DNA of 17,713 nt, from the NCBI GenBank assembly GCA_002412885.1, contig DHVX01000050.1, forward strand, positions 1 through 17,713, written 5' to 3'. This stretch comes from Bacteroidales bacterium UBA5197. GTDB taxonomy: Bacteria > Bacteroidota > Bacteroidia > Bacteroidales > Lentimicrobiaceae. The notes beneath the pieces were generated by a model, which did no database searches, was not told where the DNA came from, and was given only the letters and a program-made list of their open reading frames with translations. This document shows positions 7,244 to 13,846 of the stretch, piece after piece. Positions within the stretch are counted from its first letter, which is position 1, and the number at the start of each line of letters is the position of its first letter. The position numbers and the translations under genes are program-made.

Positions 7244-7669
7244 TCAACCTCCATTTTCAACCATCACAAGAAAAGTTTCCGGCGTCATTAAAGGCAGTGA
7301 GATGTTTTTGTAATCTTTTATGTTTCTGGTGATAATGCAGTCTGTTTTCTTATTTTTCAGGGCTGTGAAATATTGAATAGCATCTTCAAAATCTTTGAAA
7401 TCTGAGCCCAGTGCAGATTTGATAGTATCACCATCAACATTCAGAATTTCCACCAGTTCAGCCAATTCATGGAGGCTGGTCATTATCTTTTTGTGAGTTC
7501 CGAACTTACGAAGCACATAATAGAGGTTGCTGAACGAAAGTGATGAAACATATCCTGTGATCTTCTTCTGATCAATCAGCGAAAATATTTTGGCAGCCTC
7601 AATCGAATAAGGTTTTCTATCGGTCAGGAAATCAATAATTACATCGGTATCAATAAATACTTTTTCCAT
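7244..7669 (-). CDS. PIN-domain toxin (VapC-like ribonuclease)
   Basis: A 141-aa PIN-fold protein of the PIN_3 type. Candidate metal-binding acidic residues are D7/D9 in FIDTDVIIDFL, E24 in SIEAA, D96 in DFEDAIQYFTAL and D119 in IITRNIKDY. PIN toxins cleave RNA, and the target here is unknown. The open frame extends back to 7720, but I take ATG 7669. It starts the protein at the usual MEKVFIDTDV, and it lies one base after the antitoxin stop (TGATATG), the typical tight coupling of a toxin-antitoxin operon. The final Gly codon and the TGA stop merge into a GGTTGAGGTTGAGG repeat array, so the last residues may be repeat-derived. Confidence 0.9.
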   Translation of the reverse strand: MEKVFIDTDVIIDFLTDRKPYSIEAAKIFSLIDQKKITGYVSSLSFSNLYYVLRKFGTHKKIMTSLHELAELVEILNVDGDTIKSALGSDFKDFEDAIQYFTALKNKKTDCIITRNIKDYKNISLPLMTPETFLVMVENGG

Positions 7670-7670
7670 A

Positions 7671-7919
7671 TCAGAGGTATTTATTGGTGATTTGATCAGC
7701 AAGCTCTTTCTTGTAATCAAAGTCCTGAGGCACTTTAAAAGAACCGAGCAAGGCCTTTACTTTTGGTGTCAGCTCCTCTTCGCTGATGTTTCTCCGGTGG
7801 GTGAGGGCTTTAAAGTACATTTCAACAAGGTCGGAAAGGCTACGGCCTTTTTCCTTTGCATAAGATTTGGCTTTTTGAACCAATTCGCTGTCAACATTGA
7901 GGGTGAGTTTTGTGTCCAT
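7671..7919 (-). CDS. DUF6364-family antitoxin
   Basis: An 82-aa protein with the ribbon-helix-helix layout of DUF6364 antitoxins. It has an N-terminal beta strand (TKLTLNVDSEL), then helices (VQKAKSYAKEKGRSLSDLVEMYFKAL). The C-terminal tail (about 43-82) probably wraps and inhibits the toxin. It is the first gene of the operon with the downstream PIN toxin. It probably represses its own promoter as a dimer or with the toxin. Two TACGTAA sites and an overlapping -7 element upstream fit this. Confidence 0.88.
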   Translation of the reverse strand: MDTKLTLNVDSELVQKAKSYAKEKGRSLSDLVEMYFKALTHRRNISEEELTPKVKALLGSFKVPQDFDYKKELADQITNKYL

Positions 7920-7921
7920 TG

Positions 7922-7952
7922 TACGTAACTTATTTACTACAAATATACGTAA
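7922..7952 (-). promoter_or_regulatory. Promoter and probable operator of the toxin-antitoxin operon
   Basis: TATATTTG on the minus strand (7947-7940) is an exact TAnnTTTG box 20 bases before the antitoxin ATG. Two identical TACGTAA sites, each with a TACGTA palindrome, are at 7922-7928 and 7946-7952, 24 bp apart. One overlaps the -7 element and the other lies just before the start codon. Such paired sites suit binding by a ribbon-helix-helix repressor. Confidence 0.5.
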
Positions 7953-8434
7953 TATATTTTAGTTATAGAGCATAGAGTCTGTTGAAAATCTCTGTTAGGA
8001 GTTTCCCTTTAATATGGAACATTCCGATTCCTCAGAAACCCCCGGTGTGGCTTGCCCAACCGGGGGTATTAGATCTGTATAGAAGAGGTTGTCTCAAAAG
8101 ACAGTAAATGATTATATTTCGACTCCGCCCGACTTCCGCTCAACCTTAACCTTAACCTTAACCTCAGCCCTCCCCTTGTCTCCCCGTCTCCTTGTCCAAA
8201 ACCATCTCCGTGTCTCCCTGTCTCAAATCCGCCCCTCAACCTTAACCTCAACCTCCATCCCCTTATCCGCAAGTCGATTATTAAAAAAGAAGACCTAACA
8301 AGATGAAAGAAAACTTGTTAGGTCGCTTTATTACTCGCTTCGTTCGCACAATCCCCTTGTCTCCCCGTCTCCTTGTCTCCTTGTCCAAAACCATCCCCTT
8401 GTCTCCCCTTCTCCTTGTCCCCTTGTCCTCAATC
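7953..8434. repeat. Intergenic region: GC hairpin, dispersed repeats and terminator
   Basis: From 7953 to about 8134 there is no gene. An inverted repeat ACCCCCGGT / ACCGGGGGT is at 8038-8046 and 8059-8067, and GAGGTTGTCTCAAAAG at 8086-8101 resembles the terminal sequence of some Bacteroidota insertion sequences. From about 8138 to 8434 the DNA is AACCTT/AACCTC hexamers and CCCCTTGTCTCCCCGTCTCC blocks in several copies, reaching to the stop codon of the next gene. Confidence 0.75.
8281..8324 (-). terminator. Intrinsic terminator of the large beta-propeller gene
   Basis: A perfect 11-bp stem GACCTAACAAG / CTTGTTAGGTC (8292-8302 with 8314-8324) has an 11-nt loop. On the minus strand it is followed by TTCTTTTTTAA. 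It lies about 110 bp downstream of the stop at 8435, beyond a block of dispersed repeats. Confidence 0.7.
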
Positions 8435-11400
8435 CTACAGCCCCGGCAACCTTCCCGATGTATAAGGCACTCCTGCTTTCTCCATTTCAGTTTCTATGGC
8501 TGGCAGATCCACCTCGGTGATTTGTTTCAGTTGGGCATGAAGTGCAGGAAATTCATCGTTGATGATGTCGTAGCTTCTGCGCTGTGTGCTGGTTGGCGCT
8601 GAAGTGCTGCTGTAAAATGCATAGGTGAGGTTGCCCAGACGTTCGTTGATGGAAACCGGTGAAGGTGGAATTTCTTCGCGGCTTGCTTTCGGCGTTTCTC
8701 CGTTGAATGCGAAGAGGATATCATTTACTTTTAATGTGAGCCTGTAAATGTCAGCCTTCAGTTGGGGCGATGCTGCCGGAGTCTGGTGAACTGCCTGCAT
8801 CATGGTGTAAAGTTTTTCTGACAGTTCGTTGGCAAATCTATTTGTGCCCTGTACTTTGCGGGTAAGTTCGGAAACCTGTCGCTGGAATGCAACCAAAGCT
8901 TCCCTGTCGGGTGCTGGCAGTGTGGTGTTGTTAAGAACCACCGCTTTGAAAGGAGTGGGGCCGGCAAGATCGGTGGTTTCGCCACCGGCAACCATCGCCA
9001 TTGAAACGGAGTAACTGCCGGGCATCACAAACAGTCCTGAACCACCGCTGCTGAACGGATCAAACTTTCCATCGCGGTTGCGCAAAGGTGAAGTGCCGGC
9101 ATAACGAAGATCCCAGTTAAGGCGGTTAAGTCCCTTTGAAGGCTTGGTGTACAAACGGCGGACAACACTGCCACTTTCATCGGTAATGGTGAAGATCAGA
9201 TAAGGATCAATCTCTTGCTCTTCCGCTTTAAGCTCAGCAAGCGTGGGCTGCGGAATGCGTTCTCCTTTTTTGAACAGCTCTTTTTCCTTTTCCTTGCGGA
9301 TATCTTTCAGGGTTTTTGGCTTTTCGTTCATCCACCAGGAGAAAGTAGCACCAAAATCGGGGTTTTTGGCTGCGTAATAGGTAGATCCCTGGCCATATTT
9401 GCCGCCGGTTTCAACAAACATCAGCGCATCCTTAACCGCGAAAATATGGGCTTTGCTGCTCATGATTGATTTATTGATGCTGCGGAGGGGTGTATAGTCT
9501 TCGAGAATGTAAAATCCGCGGCCGAAAGTAGCGAGCACCAGGTCATTTTCGCGCTCCTGAATCACCATATCCCTTACAGCGATGGTAGGAATCCCGTTCT
9601 TAAGCTGGGTCCACTGCCCGCCACCGTCGATACTGAAAAATGCGCCAAACTCGGTACCCACGAACAGAAGGTCGGGGTTAATATGATCCTGAACAATGGT
9701 GTGCACAGTGCCGTTTGCCGGAAGGTTGGAAGCGATTGAAATCCATGAATTTCCCTTGTCAGAACTTTTGAGCAGGTAAGGTTTGAAATCGTCGCGTTTC
9801 ATATTGTCGAAGGCGGCAAAAACCACATTCTCATCAAACCTTGAAGCAAGGATATCAGACACATAGGTAAATTCGGGCACACCGGGGAAGCCGCCGGCTT
9901 TGCGCCATGTTTTCGCGTCCTGGCTGATCTGAATCAAACCGTCGTCGGTGCCTGCAAACAGCAGGTTTTCCTTTACGGGAGATTCATCGAAGGAAACAAT
10001 GGTTCCGAAAAGTGAGGTGGAAACATCTTTTGCCACGGCATCAATACTCCAGAATTTCCCCATAACAGGCCAGGTGTTGCGGTCGGTTCCGGTGGTGAGG
10101 TCATCAGAAATCACCTGCCAGGTATTGCCGCGGTCGTCGCTGCGGAAGACTTTATTGGCGGCTGTGTAGAGTCGGGTAGGGGAGTGTTTGCTGAGAATCA
10201 GCGGGGTGTTCCAGTTCCATTTGTAGGAGTCTTCTCCTTTGCGGGGCTCAGGTCTGATGTCGATGGCTTCACCGCTTTTGCGGTCGTAGCGTACCATATT
10301 TCCGTACTGAGCTTCGGCGTATACGATATCGGGGTTTGTGGGGTCAACAGCTGTCCAGAAACCATCGCCGCCATTGGTAACAAACCACTCATCGTTGATC
10401 ACACCATAATTGCTGGTATTGCGCGACGGACCGCCCATGCTGTTGTTGTCCTGGGTGCCTCCGTAAACGTAATAAAAGGGTTCGCTGTTGTCAACATTTA
10501 CACGGTAGAATTGTGTAACCGGAAGGTTGTTTTTGAAAAGATAGTCTTTTCCGCCATCCCATGTTTCATAGATGCCGCCATCGCCGCCAATGAGGAAATG
10601 ATCGGTATTCGACGGATCAATCCACAGGGCATGATCGTCCACATGGCGATATTTCAGGCCGACATTGCTCCAGGTTTTTCCGCCATCAACAGTTACTTTG
10701 GAATAGGTATCCATGGAATAAACCTTATCAGGGTTCACCGGATCGCAGTAAATTTCATTGTAATATTGTCCGCTTGCAGTGTAGCTGCTCATTTTGCTCC
10801 ATGAAGCGCCTCTGTTGGTGGTGCGGAAAAATCCTCCGGATTCGCCGGCAGCTTCAATGATTGCATAAACAATGTCAGGATTTACCGGTGAAATGGCAAT
10901 GCCGATTCCCCCAACATCGCCCGAAGGCAGCCCTGAGGTAAGTTTATCCCAGCTGGCGCCGGCATCGGTCGATTTATAGATGGCTGATTCCGGTCCGCCA
11001 CCGATTTTTGTGAAAACATGCCGGCGGCGTTGTTCGGAAGTGGCGTAAAGCACATCGGGATTCCTCGGGTCCATAATCACATTGTTGACTCCGGTATTTT
11101 CGCTGATGTTGAGCACCTTATTCCATGTTTTCCCGCCATCGGTGGTTTTATAAAGTCCGCGTTCGCCGCCGGGTCCCCACACAGAACCTTCGGCAGCTAC
11201 ATAAACCACATTGGTGTTGCGGGGGTCAATGGCAATCATTCCGATCTGCCGGCTTTCTTTCAGGCCCATGTTTTTCCATGATTTACCTCCGTCGATGGAT
11301 TTATACACGCCATCACCGTAGCCAAGTGCACGCTGATGGTTGTTTTCGCCGGTTCCGGCCCAGATTACATTCGGGTTTTCGGGATCCATGGCCAGGCAGC

Positions 11401-11734
11401 CGATGGAATAGGAACCATAACCATCGAAAACAGGTTCCCAGGTGGTGCCCGAATTGATGGTTTTCCAGATATTTCCTGAGGAAACGGCAACATAATACTC
11501 TGCATGATTTTTCGGATTTACCGCGAAATCACCGATACGTCCGGAGCAATAAGCAGGGCCGATTGATCGGAATTTAAGTCCGCTGAAATCACCCGATTTG
11601 AGGGTGTCTTTGACTGCAGCAGCAGATTTTTTCTGGGCAAAAGCAGTATTAAGCGCAAAAATGTTGACAAATGCGAAAATCAATGCAATAATCCATGTTG
11701 AGGGCATGATTATTGTTTTAATTTCGCGCGGCAT
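8435..11734 (-). CDS. Secreted sortilin/BNR-type beta-propeller protein
   Basis: A very large exported protein of about 1,099 aa. Its N-terminus (IIALIFAFVNIFALNTAFA then Q) is a good signal peptide ending near residue 33. Possible starts are ATG 11785, 11734 and 11707; 11734 gives the most normal signal peptide, and the upstream TTG at 11845 is unlikely. The body carries repeated Asp-box or BNR blades, for example KSIDGGKSW, KTTDGGKTW, KSTDAGASW, RTTNRGASW, VTVDGGKTW, RSDDRGNTW and KSSDKGNSW, between about residues 90 and 770. This is the VPS10/sortilin-like or glycosyl-hydrolase-type propeller arrangement. The tail holds a beta-sandwich-like stretch (SGSVVRRLYTKPSKGLNRLN) and ends GRLPGL. 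No T9SS sorting tail is seen. The substrate is unknown. Often labelled glycosyl hydrolase in databases, but no catalytic residues are evident. Confidence 0.9.
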   Translation of the reverse strand: MPREIKTIIMPSTWIIALIFAFVNIFALNTAFAQKKSAAAVKDTLKSGDFSGLKFRSIGPAYCSGRIGDFAVNPKNHAEYYVAVSSGNIWKTINSGTTWEPVFDGYGSYSIGCLAMDPENPNVIWAGTGENNHQRALGYGDGVYKSIDGGKSWKNMGLKESRQIGMIAIDPRNTNVVYVAAEGSVWGPGGERGLYKTTDGGKTWNKVLNISENTGVNNVIMDPRNPDVLYATSEQRRRHVFTKIGGGPESAIYKSTDAGASWDKLTSGLPSGDVGGIGIAISPVNPDIVYAIIEAAGESGGFFRTTNRGASWSKMSSYTASGQYYNEIYCDPVNPDKVYSMDTYSKVTVDGGKTWSNVGLKYRHVDDHALWIDPSNTDHFLIGGDGGIYETWDGGKDYLFKNNLPVTQFYRVNVDNSEPFYYVYGGTQDNNSMGGPSRNTSNYGVINDEWFVTNGGDGFWTAVDPTNPDIVYAEAQYGNMVRYDRKSGEAIDIRPEPRKGEDSYKWNWNTPLILSKHSPTRLYTAANKVFRSDDRGNTWQVISDDLTTGTDRNTWPVMGKFWSIDAVAKDVSTSLFGTIVSFDESPVKENLLFAGTDDGLIQISQDAKTWRKAGGFPGVPEFTYVSDILASRFDENVVFAAFDNMKRDDFKPYLLKSSDKGNSWISIASNLPANGTVHTIVQDHINPDLLFVGTEFGAFFSIDGGGQWTQLKNGIPTIAVRDMVIQERENDLVLATFGRGFYILEDYTPLRSINKSIMSSKAHIFAVKDALMFVETGGKYGQGSTYYAAKNPDFGATFSWWMNEKPKTLKDIRKEKEKELFKKGERIPQPTLAELKAEEQEIDPYLIFTITDESGSVVRRLYTKPSKGLNRLNWDLRYAGTSPLRNRDGKFDPFSSGGSGLFVMPGSYSVSMAMVAGGETTDLAGPTPFKAVVLNNTTLPAPDREALVAFQRQVSELTRKVQGTNRFANELSEKLYTMMQAVHQTPAASPQLKADIYRLTLKVNDILFAFNGETPKASREEIPPSPVSINERLGNLTYAFYSSTSAPTSTQRRSYDIINDEFPALHAQLKQITEVDLPAIETEMEKAGVPYTSGRLPGL

Positions 11735-11877
11735 TTGCTGGTAGTCTGATCTTTGTGTAAGATGTGCAGTTAATGTTTGTTTCATGGCAGAGCGGATTAT
11801 GTTTAACAAAGTTTTCCTGAGAAAAATAGAGTAAGCAAGGAGCAAAGAAATGCAAATTATAATCTGCCAAATCTAAA

Positions 11878-11885
11878 AAGAATAA
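11878..11885 (-). promoter_or_regulatory. -7 promoter element for the beta-propeller gene
   Basis: On the minus strand the sequence is TAGATTTG, an exact TAnnTTTG match in the divergent intergenic region. It would give a leader of roughly 135 nt to the ATG at 11734, or about 85 nt to ATG 11785. No -33 element is clear. Confidence 0.4.
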
Positions 11886-11909
11886 TTGAGTTTTTAAAAA
11901 TATCACAGA

Positions 11910-12875
11910 ATGAAATCACTTTACGCCTTTATTCTTCCTTTCTGCTTAATGATAAGCAATGCGGAAGCCCAGAATCAGAGGAAAGATAATTTTCAAGCCT
12001 CCGGAATCGTAAAAACAGCAACATCATCTTCTTCAACAAGCGGAGAATTGCGCGAAACGGTCTGCGATACCGTCAGATTTCCGATGCCGGGCGAAATCAC
12101 CTATTATTTTCTAATGGCCCCGCAGGTTGGCTATGTAACAGGAAACAACAGTTTTAAAGACAAAGCCAAGGCAGAGTATTACAGCACATTTGAAACCGGA
12201 AGTTCCATAACTGGCATTATTGCTGAGTTTGCCATTGCGCGGAGCAATAGCAATCCAAACATAACCTTTGGGATATGGGACAATACCGGAACAAACGGAA
12301 AGCCCGGAGCACTGGTGGCTTCAGCTACCAAACCGCTGGCATCTATTGTTACTGATGCTCAGAATGAGCAGCTTACAACGGTAACATTTAGTGAGCCCTG
12401 GCCGGTAACGGGTCCTTATTATGTTGGCGTTGTGCTTCCAACTACTTTGGGAGATACTGTAGCTTTGTGGTGTCGCAAGCATGTTGCAGGATATAACGGA
12501 ACAGCATGGGATCAGTGGGAAGACGGCGTTTGGTATGCTTTCAGCGATCCCGAAAACTGGGGCACCGATATGCTCACATCCATGCTTATTCATCCCATTG
12601 TCTGCAAAACCATTGGCATAAACGAACTTGCTGATCCTGAAACATCAATCAGTCCCAATCCGGCCAATGGCGTGGTAAATATCCGCACCTGGAAAAGTGA
12701 AACCATGATCAGTCTTGATGTTTATTCGGTGAAGGGCGCAAAGGTTTATTCACGTTCCTATCCGGGTTCTGTGACCAACTACAACATAGATCTTGGCAAT
12801 CTTCCCAAGGGGGTTTATTTTATCCGTCTGAGCGATGGCAAAAGGCAGCATAGTCAGAAGCTGATGCTTAATTAG
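11910..12875 (+). CDS. Secreted protein with T9SS type A sorting domain
   Basis: A 321-aa exported protein. Residues 1-20 (MKSLYAFILPFCLMISNAEA) are a signal peptide, cleaved before Gln. The middle (about 50-235) is a beta-rich domain with FGIWDNTGTNGKPG and YYVGVVLP, a pattern common in uncharacterised Bacteroidota secreted proteins, with Cys at 52, 188 and 232. The C-terminal 75 residues form a type A sorting domain: ISPNPANGVVNI, LDVYSVKGAKVY, LPKGVYFIRL and a basic end. This directs export through the type IX secretion system to the cell surface. It is transcribed divergently from the beta-propeller gene. Repeat DNA (GGGGCGAGGGACGG) begins immediately after the stop codon. The substrate or role is unknown. 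Confidence 0.92.
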   Translation: MKSLYAFILPFCLMISNAEAQNQRKDNFQASGIVKTATSSSSTSGELRETVCDTVRFPMPGEITYYFLMAPQVGYVTGNNSFKDKAKAEYYSTFETGSSITGIIAEFAIARSNSNPNITFGIWDNTGTNGKPGALVASATKPLASIVTDAQNEQLTTVTFSEPWPVTGPYYVGVVLPTTLGDTVALWCRKHVAGYNGTAWDQWEDGVWYAFSDPENWGTDMLTSMLIHPIVCKTIGINELADPETSISPNPANGVVNIRTWKSETMISLDVYSVKGAKVYSRSYPGSVTNYNIDLGNLPKGVYFIRLSDGKRQHSQKLMLN

Positions 12876-13135
12876 AGGGGCGAGGGACGGTTTTGGGGCG
12901 AGGGACGGTTTCAGGACACGGAGACACGGAGAAGGGGAGACAAGGTGAGTAAAGAGGGGTGAGGGACGGTTTCAGGACACGGAGACAGGGAGAAGGGGAG
13001 ACGGGGAGACAATCAGAATGTAAATAATTACTTAAATGTCAAATCAGAGCTTCCTTCTCCTTGAGGAGAAGGTGCCGAAGGCGGATGAGGTGACAATAAG
13101 GCCGGGAGACAAGGAAACAAGGAGACCGGGAGACC
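12876..13135. repeat. Dispersed repeats, purine-rich on the + strand
   Basis: GCGAGGGACGGTTT and GGACACGGAGACACGGAG / GAAGGGGAGAC words form two near-copies (about 12885-12948 and 12959-13010). They are the reverse complement of the CCGTCCCTCGTCCC / CTCCCCGTCTCC families at 4600-8430. A separate element at 13053-13093 has a perfect CCTTCTCC-TTGA-GGAGAAGG hairpin followed by TGCCGAAGGCGGATGAGGTG, a form of a very widespread bacterial intergenic repeat. More GGAGAC/GGAAACAAGG words follow to about 13135. Confidence 0.8.
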
Positions 13136-13159
13136 GATTCAGTCGAAAATACTTCAAAT

Positions 13160-13200
13160 AACCTTCAAGGTTTTTTTCAACCTGGAAGGTTTTGTTTTTC
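13160..13200 (+). terminator. Probable intrinsic terminator
   Basis: AACCTTCAAGG (13160-13170) pairs with CCTGGAAGGTT (13181-13191) with one mismatch, and TTGTTTTTC follows. It could end the transcript of the 11910-12875 gene, 285 bp downstream of its stop with repeat DNA between. AACCTTCAAGG-type hairpins are also dispersed in Bacteroidota genomes. Confidence 0.5.
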
Positions 13201-13243
13201 TATGACCTGGCGTTTAAAATGATTTTACCGCTAATTAAGCTAA

Positions 13244-13328
13244 TGCTTCGACATGGTTCGACGATGGTTCGATTATGGTTCGACGAAAAGCTCACCAATC
13301 AAACTCACCAACCAAAGCTCACCAACCT
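13244..13328. repeat. Two adjacent short tandem repeats
   Basis: A 10-11-bp unit around TGGTTCGA(C/T) occurs four times (13244-13284; the first is TGCTTCGAC). It is followed directly by three copies of CTCACCAA(C/T)C with AAA or AAAG linkers (13291-13328, about 14-bp period). No coding role is apparent. Confidence 0.6.
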
Positions 13329-13359
13329 GGCTCAGCACAGGTTTCCACGTATTAGGTGA

Positions 13360-13680
13360 ATAATTCTGTGGCTACCGCCTGGCGGCGGTGATTGGGGCGT
13401 GGCCAGGCGACCCCTGACAGGGTTACGACCCCTTTCAAAGCGGGCAGCCCGGGAGATGCATGCTGAACTCTTTATAGGTAGCAAAACCCTGTCAGGGGTG
13501 TTGGGTTTGAATGCCGCTTTGAACATCATTGAATTTGTAATTCAATATATTTCGCAAGCTCATCCGTGCTCGGCTAAGCGGAATTTAGCTTCGCTGAGCT
13601 CGTCCGCTTAGGCGGCCTCGGTTGCAATTCCGCTTTGAACACCATTGAATTTGCAATTCAATATTTTTACGCGAATAGTG
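13360..13680. repeat. Nested palindromes and direct repeats
   Basis: A compact hairpin ACCGCC-TGGC-GGCGGT is at 13374-13389. ACCCCTGACAGGGTT-type sequence near 13410 recurs inverted near 13487 (AACCCTGTCAGGGGT). A direct repeat of about 45 bp (13511-13554 and 13627-13671, offset 116) contains in each copy a perfect dyad ATTGAATT-TG(T/C)-AATTCAAT. Between the copies sits CTAAGCGGA / TCCGCTTAG (13574-13582 with 13603-13611). I see no gene from 12876 to 13846. Confidence 0.65.
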
Positions 13681-13846
13681 CGAATTGGGTGAATGCTTCG
13701 ATGGCTAACGACTGGCGGCGGAGAGTTGGTCGTTTTTATGGCACACAGATCTCGTCTAAGGCCGAGACACGGTGACACGGATTAAACTGGTTTTCACGGA
13801 TTTGGTGAGTGACAAAAAACTTTCCAGGGAACAATTGAAGCCTTCT
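13681..13846. other. Spacer before the S8 protease gene, no gene seen
   Basis: Contains a second GACTGGCGGCGG word and CACGGATT-type words (about 13768-13803), but no coding region. No clear terminator for the protease gene was found here. Confidence 0.5.

Noticed and set aside
7032..7313. Proline/serine-rich + strand ORF
   Set aside because: It lies entirely in CCGTCCCTCGTCCC and AACCTC repeats and overlaps the end of the PIN toxin.
7670..7720. Upstream start for the PIN toxin at 7720
   Set aside because: It would overlap the antitoxin by 50 bases and add a tail not seen in PIN proteins; ATG 7669 is one base after the antitoxin stop.
8069..8602. Several ORFs on both strands
   Set aside because: Repeat-derived peptides (for example alternating arginine/leucine) overlapping the terminator and the end of the propeller gene.
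10184..10804. 206-codon + strand ORF
   Set aside because: Antisense shadow of the beta-propeller gene, whose frame has clear repeated protein motifs.
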